Positions 44,544 through 54,705 of a DNA stretch of 64,000 nucleotides are shown here, piece after piece. A model generated the notes under the pieces. The model was not told where the DNA came from. It did not search any database and saw only the letters and a list, made by a program, of their open reading frames with translations. The translations under genes and the position numbers were made by a program. The stretch is taken from the NCBI RefSeq assembly GCF_002335445.1, contig NZ_BDME01000007.1:1-64000 (forward strand), in the 5' to 3' direction. The DNA comes from Lebetimonas natsushimae. GTDB lineage: Bacteria > Campylobacterota > Campylobacteria > Campylobacterales > Nautiliaceae. How positions within the stretch are numbered: position 1 is the first letter of the stretch; the number at the start of each line of letters is the position of its first letter.

Positions 44544-45362
44544 TTATTTTTTTAAAATTAAAGTCACCCATTCATTTTCCGGTATTTCTTCAACCAATAC
44601 AAATTCTTTGTATTTTTCTAATACTTTATTTTTATATTTATCAATTATACCAGAAAGAATTAAATAACCATTAACTTTTGTTTTTATATCATTTGCAATA
44701 AAAATTAAAATATCCGCAATAATGTTTGCCACTACCACATCATATTTTTTATCAGTATCTCCTGCACTTCCCACCCAGATATCATTATACTTCACATTAT
44801 TTAATTCAAAGTTTTCCTTTGCTGATTTTACGGCCAGTTCATCTGTATCGCAAAGATCAACAATAGCACCTTTTTTAGCGGCCACAATGGATAAAATCCC
44901 GCTGCCGCATCCCACATCCAAAAAAGTATCATCTTTTTTTACATATTTATTTATTGCTTTTACACAGCTTCTTGTGGTTTCGTGATGCCCACTGCCAAAA
45001 GCAAGGGCCGGGTCAATAATAATATTTGTTTTTCCTTGTTTATTTTCATACCAGCTTGGATGAATATAAAATTCATCAATTTCAATAGGCTTAATTGATT
45101 TTTTATAATTTTCTATCCAGTCAATATTTGATTTTTTTTTAATATTTATTTCCAAATTAATTTTAGTATTAAAAATTTCTTCTAAGACTTTGACATAATC
45201 TTTAAGTTCTTTAATCAACCCGTCAAAACTTTCTTCGCTTCTTAAAATAAGTGTATTATCTCTCTCTTCAATTCCGTTATTAAATCTTTCTATCAAAAAA
45301 TTTTCAATTTCATCTTTAAAAGCGTCTGTTTTAACGCTTAATTCAAAATATTTATCCTTCAT
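44544..45362 (-). CDS. prmA: Ribosomal protein L11 methyltransferase
   Basis: Trimethylates L11; 272 aa. DPALAFGSGHHETTRSC and SAM motif DVGCGSGILSIVAAKKGA, then NIIADILIF, are the family hallmarks. 12 nt from ftsH, overlaps cheY by 11 nt. Confidence 0.93.
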   Translation of the reverse strand: MKDKYFELSVKTDAFKDEIENFLIERFNNGIEERDNTLILRSEESFDGLIKELKDYVKVLEEIFNTKINLEINIKKKSNIDWIENYKKSIKPIEIDEFYIHPSWYENKQGKTNIIIDPALAFGSGHHETTRSCVKAINKYVKKDDTFLDVGCGSGILSIVAAKKGAIVDLCDTDELAVKSAKENFELNNVKYNDIWVGSAGDTDKKYDVVVANIIADILIFIANDIKTKVNGYLILSGIIDKYKNKVLEKYKEFVLVEEIPENEWVTLILKK

Positions 45363-45729
45363 TTTTACCTAGTACCGCTTCAAGTTTTTCTTTTAATACC
45401 TGTGGAGTAAACGGTTTTACTATATAATTGTTTACCCCTGCCTTTAAAGCTGTGATAACTTCTTTTTTACCGCCTTCGGTAGTTACCATAATAATCGGTA
45501 TATTTTTATATTTTTCTTCTGCTCTGATTTTTTTTACAAGTTCGAGTCCGTTCATATTCGGCATATTCCAGTCAGTTATAACAACTCCTATATCAGGGTT
45601 TTCCTGCAAAGCCTGCCAGGCTTCCACTCCGTCTGCCGCCTGGACAATATCTTTATATCCAAGTCTTGCCAAAGTATTTTGAATAATTCTTCTCATAGTT
45701 GAACTATCATCTACAACTAAAATTTTCAT
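45352..45729 (-). CDS. cheY: Chemotaxis response regulator CheY
   Basis: Single receiver domain of 125 aa: acidic pocket D7/D8, phosphoacceptor D53 (VVITDWNMP), T83 and K105 (VKPF). Binds the flagellar switch when phosphorylated. Located outside any che cluster, between hisA and prmA, with overlaps on both sides. Confidence 0.93.
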   Translation of the reverse strand: MKILVVDDSSTMRRIIQNTLARLGYKDIVQAADGVEAWQALQENPDIGVVITDWNMPNMNGLELVKKIRAEEKYKNIPIIMVTTEGGKKEVITALKAGVNNYIVKPFTPQVLKEKLEAVLGKNEG

Positions 45730-46433
45730 TTTGTCTCCTTAAACATTTTTCTCAAATCTATTTTTCCTTCATAAAAAGCTTTACCTATTATTACTCCGTA
45801 TATATTTTTTTCTTTTGCCTTAATTATATCATTTTCGCTTGCAACGCCGCCACTTGCTATAACATCTTTTTTAGATGCGTTTTGAATTTCTAAAACAAAA
45901 TCAAGATTAAGCCCCTGCAAAGTCCCGTCTTTGCTTATATCTGTCGCAATTATACACTCAATCTGAGAATTTTCAAATTTTTTTGCCAAATCAACAGCTT
46001 TTATATTTTCTTTTTCTTCCCATCCGCTAACTGCTACATATCCCTCTTTTGCATCTATACCAACTGCTATAGGATATTTTTTTGCCAAATCTATTACATA
46101 TTCAGGATTCTTAGCTGCAACACTTCCCAAAATCAATCTGTTTATACCTAAATCCAAATATCTTTTTATAGTTTCTTCATCTCTTATTCCGCCTCCAAGC
46201 TGAATTTTTAAAGATGTGTTTTTTCTAATTTTTTCAATTGCTTTTATATTTTGGGGGCTGCCTTTAAAAGCCCCGTTTAAATCAACCATATGAAGCCACT
46301 CTGCTCCCATATCTTCAAATTCTTTTGCTATATCAACCGGATTTTCACTGTAAACCTTCGCACTTTCCATATCACCTTTATAAAGCCTTACGGCTTTCCC
46401 GTCTTTTAAATCAATAGCAGGAAACAGTATCAT
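45726..46433 (-). CDS. hisA: ProFAR isomerase
   Basis: Histidine-pathway TIM barrel (phosphoribosylformimino-5-aminoimidazole carboxamide ribotide isomerase), 235 aa. Starts [21 protein letters not shown]; catalytic Asp in AIDLKDG and in [13 protein letters not shown]. Follows hisH by 1 nt. Confidence 0.96.
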   Translation of the reverse strand: MILFPAIDLKDGKAVRLYKGDMESAKVYSENPVDIAKEFEDMGAEWLHMVDLNGAFKGSPQNIKAIEKIRKNTSLKIQLGGGIRDEETIKRYLDLGINRLILGSVAAKNPEYVIDLAKKYPIAVGIDAKEGYVAVSGWEEKENIKAVDLAKKFENSQIECIIATDISKDGTLQGLNLDFVLEIQNASKKDVIASGGVASENDIIKAKEKNIYGVIIGKAFYEGKIDLRKMFKETK

Positions 46434-46434
46434 T

Positions 46435-47058
46435 TTAAACCTTTACAAAATTTTCTAAAATTTTAAGCCCCGCGTTATGGCTTTTTTCCGGATGCGGCTG
46501 AAAACCGAATACATTATCTTTATTTACCGCACTTACAAATTCATAACCGTAAATCGTCTTTCCTATAACATATTTATTATCACATACCACATGATACGAA
46601 TGTACAAAATATAAATAAGGATTGTCTAAATCATTAAACAAAGGGGATTTTTTATTAAAAAACATTTTATTCCAACCCATATGAGGGATTTTATGCGCTC
46701 CCACTTTTTCTTTATCAAATCTGACAACTTCACCCTCAATAATTCCCAGTCCTTCGTGTGCGCCGAATTCTTCACTCCTCTCAAACAAAAGCTGCATTCC
46801 AAGACATACGCCTAATACATATTTTCCGCTATTTATATACTCTTTTATCGCTTCATCCATTCCGGTTGTTTTTAAATGCTCCATTGCATCACCAAAAGCA
46901 CCGACTCCCGGAAAAATCAATTTATCATAATTTTTAAGCTTATCGGGAACACTGACTATTTCGGCTTTTGTTCCTATTTTATCAAAAGCGTTTTTCACAC
47001 TTGCTAAATTTCCCATATTATAATCGACTATACCGATTTTGTATTTTCCTTTATCCAT
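46435..47058 (-). CDS. hisH: Imidazole glycerol phosphate synthase subunit HisH
   Basis: Glutaminase subunit that feeds ammonia to HisF; 207 aa. Nucleophile Cys in [10 protein letters not shown], and HPEKSH supplies His and Glu. hisF is not nearby. Its start codon and ribosome site (GGAGAATGTATAATGG) fall inside a copy of the dispersed repeat. Confidence 0.96.
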   Translation of the reverse strand: MDKGKYKIGIVDYNMGNLASVKNAFDKIGTKAEIVSVPDKLKNYDKLIFPGVGAFGDAMEHLKTTGMDEAIKEYINSGKYVLGVCLGMQLLFERSEEFGAHEGLGIIEGEVVRFDKEKVGAHKIPHMGWNKMFFNKKSPLFNDLDNPYLYFVHSYHVVCDNKYVIGKTIYGYEFVSAVNKDNVFGFQPHPEKSHNAGLKILENFVKV

Positions 47059-47071
47059 TATACATTCTCCA

Positions 47072-47968
47072 TTATTTTATATCTTTACCTACATTTTTCA
47101 TATAATATGCAAGCGCAAATAAAAGCAACGTGACGGATATAAGTAAAAGAGCCGCATATTTTAATTTTTCAGGTGCTACCATTGCGGATTTGAACACCAT
47201 CATAAGCCCTTCAATGGCCAAAGCTATAATAATACTTCCCAAAAATTTAATCATTGTTTTATGTATGGCGAAAGGATGTTCTTCTTTTTCTCCGACGACC
47301 TCTTCACTCATAATAGTTTTTACCAAATCAAAAATAGCAAGAGAGAGGGTAATTAAAATAGTTGACTCAAACATTTTCTTAACATCTATATTACTGATGG
47401 TATAAGTAAAAAACATTTTAACCCCGTAATAAAAAAGAAGTACCACAATGGCAAACAAAGCTGCACTGAAAATGGCATAAATTACTTTATTGAAATTAAT
47501 AAACCATACGTCGCCTCTTTCCTTGTGGATAAATTTTAAAATTTTTTCAAGTGGAATATCTATAACAGCGACATACAGTAAATCACCCCTATCATTAAAA
47601 ACGGGATACGCGGCGCTTATTACAATTTCTCCCCCTACCAGACTTGGATAAGGGTCTGTTATAATACATTTTTTCTCTTTTACGGCTTTATAAAAATATG
47701 TTCTGTTTGACTGGTTTAATTCAATATTTATTTCTTTAAATTTATTTTTATTTGTAATCATTTTACTTATCTGTTTGCCGTTTGCATCAAGAATATATGC
47801 AACATTTGCTTCGGGAAGCTCATTAATTATTCTAAGCAAACCTTCATACACTACATCCACTCCGATATTTGGAAGTCTGTTTGGTATGTTTCTTTGCATT
47901 AAGTAACAAAAATATGCCCTGGCTTCTTTACGGATTTTCTGAAATTCCTGAATTTCTTTTATATACAT
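47072..47968 (-). CDS. PDC/Cache sensor domain with four C-terminal membrane helices
   Basis: 298 aa. A PDC-type sensing domain (about residues 25-165: ANVAYILDANGKQISKMIT, SNRTYFYKAVKEKK, YPVFNDRGDLLYVAVIDIPLE) is followed by four hydrophobic helices (about 180-202, 215-236, 245-265, 270-290) and no kinase, GGDEF or methyl-accepting domain. No N-terminal membrane segment is seen, so topology is unusual for a Cache protein. The ligand is unknown. Similar proteins occur in other Campylobacterota. Overlaps maf by 10 nt. Confidence 0.65.
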   Translation of the reverse strand: MYIKEIQEFQKIRKEARAYFCYLMQRNIPNRLPNIGVDVVYEGLLRIINELPEANVAYILDANGKQISKMITNKNKFKEINIELNQSNRTYFYKAVKEKKCIITDPYPSLVGGEIVISAAYPVFNDRGDLLYVAVIDIPLEKILKFIHKERGDVWFINFNKVIYAIFSAALFAIVVLLFYYGVKMFFTYTISNIDVKKMFESTILITLSLAIFDLVKTIMSEEVVGEKEEHPFAIHKTMIKFLGSIIIALAIEGLMMVFKSAMVAPEKLKYAALLLISVTLLLFALAYYMKNVGKDIK

Positions 47969-48513
47969 TTTTCTTCCTTTAAAATATTAATCAACTCTTC
48001 TATACACAATCCCATGGCTGTAGATTCATAACCTTTTACATTTTTTATATATTTTTTGCAAAACCCTTCCACCATACATGCTCCGGCTTTCCCCTGCCAT
48101 TCATTTGAATCTAAATATTTTTCTAAATCTGATTCATCAAATTCAAAAAACTCATATATAGTCTCATCACATCTTCCGTAAACCTTACCGTTGATTTTAA
48201 CCCACATAGAAGTTATAATTTTTATCTCTTTTCCGCTTTGCGCTAAAAGCAATTTTTTGGCATCCTCACGTGATTTTGCCTTTCTTAGAATATTCTTACC
48301 GTCAGTTACCACAGTATCGGCTGTTATTATTTCATCATTAAAACATTTAACACATTCTTTGAATTTTCCCCAGCTAGCATTTATTACAAATTCGTAAGGA
48401 TCTGTAAAATTAAGTTTTTCTTCATCAAAATCACAGCTTTTCTGAATAAACTCAATCCCTGTTTTTTTTAATAATTCAGCCCTGGTGCTCGATGAAGAAC
48501 AGAGTATAATCAT
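47959..48513 (-). CDS. maf: Maf-like nucleotide pyrophosphatase
   Basis: 184 aa; hydrolyses non-canonical nucleoside triphosphates in characterised family members. N-terminal ILCSSSSTRAELLKKTGI and ADTVV with the catalytic Asp, then SREDAKKLLLAQSGKEI, are Maf signatures. A second acidic site region is EWQGKAGACMVEG. Follows the histidine kinase gene by 14 nt. Confidence 0.88.
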   Translation of the reverse strand: MIILCSSSSTRAELLKKTGIEFIQKSCDFDEEKLNFTDPYEFVINASWGKFKECVKCFNDEIITADTVVTDGKNILRKAKSREDAKKLLLAQSGKEIKIITSMWVKINGKVYGRCDETIYEFFEFDESDLEKYLDSNEWQGKAGACMVEGFCKKYIKNVKGYESTAMGLCIEELINILKEEKCI

Positions 48514-48527
48514 AAAAACCTTTTTAA

Positions 48528-50354
48528 TTAAAATTTTAACATAAAATGATATTCAAAAACATTTTTTGAATTTTGATAATAATGCATATATTTAATATTA
48601 TATTTTTCACATATCTGTTTTACTATATTAAGTCCGATCCCCAGTCCTCTTTTATGAGTATGCTCTCTGTAATTTTTTTCAAAAATATTTTTTGAATCTT
48701 TTATCTTATCCCCTAGTGTTTCAAATTTCAATATATATTTATTTTTCTCTTTTTTTAAAGATATAAATATATCTTCGCCTTTTGAGTATTTAATTGAATT
48801 TGAAATATTATTATCAATAATTCTTTCAAGTTCTATTTTATTTATAATAAAAAACAGATTATTATCAATCTCACAGATAAATTTTTTATTATGTGATTTT
48901 GCAATCCTGCCAAAAAAATCGATTCTCTCCTTTAAAACTTCTGAAACATCGATATTTTCAGGTTTATATTCAACAACATTATTAGAAGAAATATATGCCA
49001 AATCCTCATAAGAATTGCTAAGCATAGAAACAGCCGCATCTATTTCATCTAAAATTTCCTCCTCATTGCAGGAATCCCTTAATAATTCTATATTTAACAA
49101 AATTACATTAAGGGGGGTTCTGATTTGATGAATGGTATCTACAATAAAACGTCTGTTTAAATATAAAAGCTGTCTATTTTTATTTATTTCGTCGTTTAAC
49201 TGTTTAAACAACATATTATAATTGCTTTTTAATTCAGCCAATTCCTTAATAAAAGAATCTTTCATCTGGCATTTTTTTCTTTCCTTAAATGCATTAACTA
49301 ATAGATTGATATTTTTAATAAAATATTTTTTAGCAAAAAAATAAAAAAACAAAATAAAAAATGTAATCAAAATAAGAATTATCAAAAAATTTTCAAATAA
49401 TTTTTTTTGTGATTGTTTTAAACTTGTCAAGTCAAAATCCATCTCTATTATTAACCTGTTGTCTTTATTGTTAACAATACCGTTAACTAATACAAACATT
49501 TTTAAACTGTTATCTTCCAGTTTATAAATAATATTATTATGCTTTTTAAAAATATTTATAATATAATCCATTATTTCTATACTGCTTTTTTTGGCAATAT
49601 CTTTATCTTCACTGAAATACAATAAAAAATTTTTTGAAAATGCCCATATTTTATTTAAAGGTAATTTTTTATCAAATCTTTTTTCAAAATTGACAGGATA
49701 AATTAAATATTTACTAACTAAATATAATTTTAAATCCTTAATTGCAGGTTTTACAAAATGATATATTTCTTTTAATTTGGGATAAATATCCAAAACATAA
49801 GCCAGCTGAAGTAAATATTTTCCATCATATGAACGTGTTAAATAATACTGTTTCAGATTTTTAGAAGCAACATCTAAATAAATAGGTGAAATATCTATTT
49901 TCTTTTTTTCATTAAAAACATCGTCTAAAATTTTTCTAAAAGCCGGAAATTTTCCCAAATCATATCCAATATCGGGAGTATATGTACCGTTTATTATTTT
50001 ATAATTTCTGTCTATCTGAAAAATTTCATATTTTCCAATATCCAAAGTGGAATTTAAAATTTTGGAAGCTTTTTGTATATTAAATTTACCGTTTTTATAA
50101 AATCCATTTAACCTAAACGTATTTTTTATATTTATTTTTTCATGTATTTTATAAATATAAAGGGATTTATCAAATATGTTTTTAAATTTGTCTTTTATAG
50201 TCAAAGCTTCTATTTTATGTTTATTTACAAAATTGTTAAATAAAATTTCTTTTGCTTTAAAATATTGAGCATACACTATTAAACTGATAATCAAAAAAAA
50301 GAAAAAGAAAAAGAAAAAAAGCAGTTCATTAATAGAAAATTTATGCTTTAACAA
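48528..50354 (-). CDS. Membrane sensor histidine kinase
   Basis: 608 aa. Two membrane spans (about residues 11-31 and 318-340) bracket a 285-aa extracytoplasmic sensor domain. HisKA has H409 in DTIHQIRTPLN; the ATPase domain keeps the N box (DNNISNSIKYS) and G2 box (RGLGIGLNIV), but the G1 Asp-x-Gly-x-Gly motif is degenerate (ETLGDK). The first helix is encoded by a purine tract that yields eight consecutive Phe. Overlaps its response regulator by 14 nt, so they form one system; the stimulus is unknown. Confidence 0.85.
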   Translation of the reverse strand: MLKHKFSINELLFFFFFFFFLIISLIVYAQYFKAKEILFNNFVNKHKIEALTIKDKFKNIFDKSLYIYKIHEKINIKNTFRLNGFYKNGKFNIQKASKILNSTLDIGKYEIFQIDRNYKIINGTYTPDIGYDLGKFPAFRKILDDVFNEKKKIDISPIYLDVASKNLKQYYLTRSYDGKYLLQLAYVLDIYPKLKEIYHFVKPAIKDLKLYLVSKYLIYPVNFEKRFDKKLPLNKIWAFSKNFLLYFSEDKDIAKKSSIEIMDYIINIFKKHNNIIYKLEDNSLKMFVLVNGIVNNKDNRLIIEMDFDLTSLKQSQKKLFENFLIILILITFFILFFYFFAKKYFIKNINLLVNAFKERKKCQMKDSFIKELAELKSNYNMLFKQLNDEINKNRQLLYLNRRFIVDTIHQIRTPLNVILLNIELLRDSCNEEEILDEIDAAVSMLSNSYEDLAYISSNNVVEYKPENIDVSEVLKERIDFFGRIAKSHNKKFICEIDNNLFFIINKIELERIIDNNISNSIKYSKGEDIFISLKKEKNKYILKFETLGDKIKDSKNIFEKNYREHTHKRGLGIGLNIVKQICEKYNIKYMHYYQNSKNVFEYHFMLKF

Positions 50355-51000
50355 ATTTATACCCTATACCAACAACACTTACAATATATTTATTGTTTAA
50401 TTTTGATTTTAATGAACTAACCAATTGTCTTAACGGATAATTTTCCTTTTTTTCACCTTCCCACACAAAATTTATAATTTCTTCTTTAGGAACAGTTCTG
50501 TTTAAATTGGTAATTAAAATATACAAAAGTCTTCTTTCTTTTTTTCTAAGATCAACTGGTTTATCATCAATAAATAGATCCATTGTACTTTTTATAAACC
50601 TTAGATTGTCAATGATAATTTCATCATCATTATTATTTTCTTTTTGTTTATTTAATAAATTCTTTATTCTAATTAAAAGTTCCTTTGCATGAAAAGGTTT
50701 TTTAATATATTCATTACATCCATGATTATATGCTTTTTCTATATCTTCAATTTCAGCAGATGCTGTTATCATAATCACTATTGCATCAGGATTTTTATGC
50801 TTGATAAGTTTTAATAACTTATGCCCGTCAAGTTTCGGCAAATTTATATCAAGCAAATAAACATCATAATCATTTTCTAAAATTTCATTAAAAGCCTCTT
50901 CTCCGTCACCAGTTATATTTACACTAAAATTATTTTTTTCTAAAACCTTTTTCAGGGCATTTGCCAAAGGTAAATCATCTTCCACTATTAATAAATTCAT
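50341..51000 (-). CDS. OmpR-family response regulator
   Basis: 219 aa. Receiver with D51 (DVYLLDINLPKLDG), T79 and K101; C-terminal winged helix (residues about 125-219) with PVDLRKKERRLLYILI and VSVVGIGYKFV. Cognate of the overlapping kinase gene. 16 nt after alaS, so cotranscription with a tRNA synthetase is likely. Confidence 0.9.
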   Translation of the reverse strand: MNLLIVEDDLPLANALKKVLEKNNFSVNITGDGEEAFNEILENDYDVYLLDINLPKLDGHKLLKLIKHKNPDAIVIMITASAEIEDIEKAYNHGCNEYIKKPFHAKELLIRIKNLLNKQKENNNDDEIIIDNLRFIKSTMDLFIDDKPVDLRKKERRLLYILITNLNRTVPKEEIINFVWEGEKKENYPLRQLVSSLKSKLNNKYIVSVVGIGYKFVKA

Positions 51001-51016
51001 CCCCCTTTTTCTCCTT

Positions 51017-53554
51017 TTATAAAAATTTTTCTTTTACTTTATTCATCATTTCATCTATTTTGCTTTCATCTTTTCCGCCGCCCTGTGCAAAGTCAGGTTT
51101 TCCACCGCCTTTCCCGCCAACGATAGGAGCAAATTCTTTGATAAGTTCACCTGCTTTAATTTCAGGTATTTTACTTACAGCCACAATAGAAACTTTACCA
51201 TTGTTAACTCCAGCCAAAAATGCAACCAGATTATCAATTTTACCTTTTAAGTCTGTTGCAATTTCCCTGAGATTTGCATTATCAATTCTTTCAATTACAA
51301 AATTGATACCGTTTTTTTCTATCGGTTTAATCTCTTTAACCGCCGCTTTTTGAAGAGTTTTAATTTCCTCTTTTAATTTTTTAATTTCCTCTTTTTGCTT
51401 TTCAATAAATGTTTTTATATCTTTTGCTTTATTTTCTGCCTTAATTTCTTCCACTAAGTCTCTATAACCTTTTGCATATTTATATGCACTAAGCCCGGCA
51501 ACCGCCTCAATTCTTCTAACACCTGCACTGACCCCGCTTTCTTTTGTTATATAAAAACTTCCGATTTCAGCCGTATTTTTTACGTGGATTCCACCGCAAA
51601 GCTCAACTGAAAAATCTCCAAATTTTACCACCCTTACAATATCGCCATATTTTTCACCAAAAAGAGCCATAGCCCCTAGTTTTTTAGCCTCATCAATTGG
51701 CATTTCGGCTACTTCGCCTTTAATTCCTCTTGCTATTACATTATTTACCATTTCTTCTATTTTATCAAGTTCTTCTTTAGTAAGCGCTTTTGGATGGGTA
51801 AAGTCAAATCTAAGCCTGTTAGCTTCAACCAAACTTCCAGCCTGAGTTACATGTTCTCCCAATACTTTTCTAAGTGCTGCGTGAAGCAAGTGGGTAGCTG
51901 AGTGGTGTTTTGCAATTTCACGTCTCATTTCATCAACAATTGCCTCAACCTCATCGCCTATTTTTAGTTTTGCATCTTCCACTTTTGAGAGGTTTCTTTC
52001 ATCAAATTTTTTAGTATCCACTACTTTTGCACAAATTTCATCGCCGCATTTAATAATACCTTTATCTCCTATTTGCCCTCCGCTTTCTGCATAGAAAGGA
52101 GTTTCTTCTAACATCACCCAGCCAGAACCGTTAAGTTCTTTTACTTCATTAAATTCTTCATCAAAAAGGGCTTTTATTTTTGTTTTATGAGATGTTTTTT
52201 CATATCCTACAAATTTATTTGCCCCGTATTTTTCTAGGTCTTTAAGATTTATTTTTTTATCCCCGCTGCCTTTCCAATTAGCTCTAGCTCTTTCTTTTTG
52301 CTCGTTCATAAGTTTTTCAAAAGTTTCAATATCCACTCTTTTTCCAACTTCCCTTAACATATCCTGGGTTAAATCAAGAGGAAATCCGTATGTATCATAA
52401 AGTTTAAATGCAATTTCACCGCTGAATATATCGCCTGTTGTTTTGGCAAGTGCTTCTTTAAATAACTCCATTCCTTTATCAATAGTGGCAAAAAATCTCT
52501 CTTCTTCCATTTTCATAGCGTCTTTTACAGCTTCTTTTTTCTCAATCAGATATGGATACTGATGTCCCATTTGATTTACAAGGGTATCAACGATTTTATA
52601 CATAAAAGGTTCTTTCATTCCGAGCATATAACCGTGTCTTACGCCCCTTCTTAAAATCCTCCTTAAAACGTATCCCCTGCCTTCCCTGTCAAATCTTACA
52701 CCCTGGGCTAAAAGAAAAGTAACAGCTCTTATATGGTCTGCTATAACCCTGTGAGATGCCCCTCTTTTATCTGTAAAATATTCTTTTCCAGTAATTTCTA
52801 CAACCCTGTTTATTAAGGGTTTAAAAATAGAAGTTTCATAGTTGCTTGTAACCCCTTCTTTAATGGCAGTTATTCTCTCAAGCCCCATTCCTGTATCGAT
52901 ACTTGGTTTTGGAAGCGGCGTTAAATTTCCTTTTTCATCTCTATTATACTGCATAAAAACCAAATTCCAGATTTCAAGAAATCTGTCCCCTTCTCCTCCT
53001 AAATAATCTTCGGGTGAATTAAACTTATCGGCTCCCTGGTCGTAATGTATCTCGCTGCATGGCCCGCATGGACCTGTATCTCCCATTTGCCAGAAATTGT
53101 CCTTATCCCCCATTTTTACAATTCTATCTTTACTAACATACTTTTCCCAAATTTTCCCGGCCTCATCATCGCTTTCGTGGATTGTAATCCAGAGTCTGTC
53201 CTTATCAAGTTTAAGAACTTCTGTCACAAATTCCCATGCATATGCAATTGCCTCTTCTTTAAAATAATCCCCGAAAGAAAAGTTTCCAAGCATTTCAAAA
53301 AGCGTATGGTGACGGTTTGTATATCCTACATTTTCCAAGTCATTGTGTTTTCCGCCGGCCCTCATACAAAGCTGGCTTGAACAAGCCCTAGGAGGCTCAG
53401 GGGCTGGTTTTTCCCCGGTAAAAATAGGTTTAAACTGAACCATTCCCGCATTTGTAAAGAGCAAACTCGGATCATCCGGCACAAGCGGGGATGACGGATA
53501 AACCTTATGTCCCTTTTTTTCAAAAAAATCTAAAAATTCTTTTCTTATATCCAT
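51017..53554 (-). CDS. alaS: Alanyl-tRNA synthetase
   Basis: 845 aa class II synthetase with editing domain ([17 protein letters not shown] and [13 protein letters not shown] zinc/editing residues) and C-terminal C-Ala domain ([16 protein letters not shown]). Motif 1-3 regions around [13 protein letters not shown] and GMGLERI are intact. First gene of the 22-kb minus-strand tract. Confidence 0.98.
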   Translation of the reverse strand: MDIRKEFLDFFEKKGHKVYPSSPLVPDDPSLLFTNAGMVQFKPIFTGEKPAPEPPRACSSQLCMRAGGKHNDLENVGYTNRHHTLFEMLGNFSFGDYFKEEAIAYAWEFVTEVLKLDKDRLWITIHESDDEAGKIWEKYVSKDRIVKMGDKDNFWQMGDTGPCGPCSEIHYDQGADKFNSPEDYLGGEGDRFLEIWNLVFMQYNRDEKGNLTPLPKPSIDTGMGLERITAIKEGVTSNYETSIFKPLINRVVEITGKEYFTDKRGASHRVIADHIRAVTFLLAQGVRFDREGRGYVLRRILRRGVRHGYMLGMKEPFMYKIVDTLVNQMGHQYPYLIEKKEAVKDAMKMEEERFFATIDKGMELFKEALAKTTGDIFSGEIAFKLYDTYGFPLDLTQDMLREVGKRVDIETFEKLMNEQKERARANWKGSGDKKINLKDLEKYGANKFVGYEKTSHKTKIKALFDEEFNEVKELNGSGWVMLEETPFYAESGGQIGDKGIIKCGDEICAKVVDTKKFDERNLSKVEDAKLKIGDEVEAIVDEMRREIAKHHSATHLLHAALRKVLGEHVTQAGSLVEANRLRFDFTHPKALTKEELDKIEEMVNNVIARGIKGEVAEMPIDEAKKLGAMALFGEKYGDIVRVVKFGDFSVELCGGIHVKNTAEIGSFYITKESGVSAGVRRIEAVAGLSAYKYAKGYRDLVEEIKAENKAKDIKTFIEKQKEEIKKLKEEIKTLQKAAVKEIKPIEKNGINFVIERIDNANLREIATDLKGKIDNLVAFLAGVNNGKVSIVAVSKIPEIKAGELIKEFAPIVGGKGGGKPDFAQGGGKDESKIDEMMNKVKEKFL

Positions 53555-53643
53555 TAATGGCCTTTTTTGATAAAATTTTAACTAAAAAAAACAAAAAATG
53601 GAAAAATATTTTTAAATTAAAAATTTAAAGTGAAAAACAACAA

Positions 53644-54705
53644 ATGTATGAAAAAGAATTAAATATTTTAAAGAAAAAAAACCGACTCCGTAAAAGGAAT
53701 CTTTATCCTGACAATATAACAGATTTGGCAAGTAACGATTATCTGGGACTTGCAGAAAATAAAAAAATTTTAGATAAAGCCTGCTCTAAAGCTAAAGAAT
53801 TTAAATCACACTCAGCAAAAGCATCGATGCTTGTAAACGGCTACCATAGGGCACATAGACTACTTGAAGACAAATTAAAAAATCTTAATAATTTTGAAGA
53901 GGCTTTAATTCTTGGCAGCGGATTTTTAGCAAATATGGCTTTGTTTGAACTTGGCAGAAAAGGTGATATTTTTTATGTGGATGAAGAATACCACGCAAGC
54001 GGAATAATCGGAAGCAAACTAACTGGTGCCGAAGTTAAATTTTTTAAACATAATGATTTTGAAAACTTAAAAAAAATCTCAGTTGATTATAAAAAGTACA
54101 ATAGAGTTTTTACAGTGGTTGAGGGGATTTACTCTATGATGGGAGATAAGGTAAAAAAAGAAATAACAGATTACGCCCAGGAAATAGGACACCTGATAAT
54201 AGACGAAGCCCACAGTGTAGGTGTAATTGGAAATAATTTAATGGGAATTACTGATGAATATAATTTAAATCCGAACAAAACCATAAAAATGGGAACTTTA
54301 GGAAAAGCACTTGGAAGTTACGGGGCTTATATTTTGGCAAAAAAAGAAGTAATTGAATTTTTACTTAATAAGGCAAGAAGTGTAATTTATACAACCGCCT
54401 TAAGCCCTGTCGATTCACTGATTGCATATTACGGTTTGGAAGAAATTGAAAATAACCTGAATTTGTTTAAAGAAAAAATCAAAAAAAGAAAAGAACTTTT
54501 TAACACTGATTCGCTTATAAAAATAATTCCTGCAAAAGACAATGAAACACTGCTTCAAAAACAAAAAGAACTTTTAGAAAAAAATATTTTAATTGGCGCT
54601 ATTCGCCCCCCAACAGTTAAGAATCCAATTTACAGGGTTATTTTAAGAGCGAATGTAAATCTTGATATAATTTCTAAAACTTTAAATTTTTTAGGAGATA
54701 AATGA
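53644..54705 (+). CDS. bioF: 8-amino-7-oxononanoate synthase
   Basis: PLP enzyme joining pimeloyl thioester and alanine in biotin synthesis; 353 aa. ASNDYLGLAENK, DEAHSVGVIG (residues 187-196) and the PLP lysine K221 in MGTLGKALGSYGAYI are typical of the BioF/KBL group. Biotin rather than glycine C-acetyltransferase activity is supported by bioB at the right end of the window. Ends in an ATGA overlap with the PBP gene. Confidence 0.85.
   Translation: MYEKELNILKKKNRLRKRNLYPDNITDLASNDYLGLAENKKILDKACSKAKEFKSHSAKASMLVNGYHRAHRLLEDKLKNLNNFEEALILGSGFLANMALFELGRKGDIFYVDEEYHASGIIGSKLTGAEVKFFKHNDFENLKKISVDYKKYNRVFTVVEGIYSMMGDKVKKEITDYAQEIGHLIIDEAHSVGVIGNNLMGITDEYNLNPNKTIKMGTLGKALGSYGAYILAKKEVIEFLLNKARSVIYTTALSPVDSLIAYYGLEEIENNLNLFKEKIKKRKELFNTDSLIKIIPAKDNETLLQKQKELLEKNILIGAIRPPTVKNPIYRVILRANVNLDIISKTLNFLGDK

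Noticed and set aside
45352-45729. Chemotaxis operon around cheY
   Set aside because: Neighbours are hisA and prmA; no other che gene is present.
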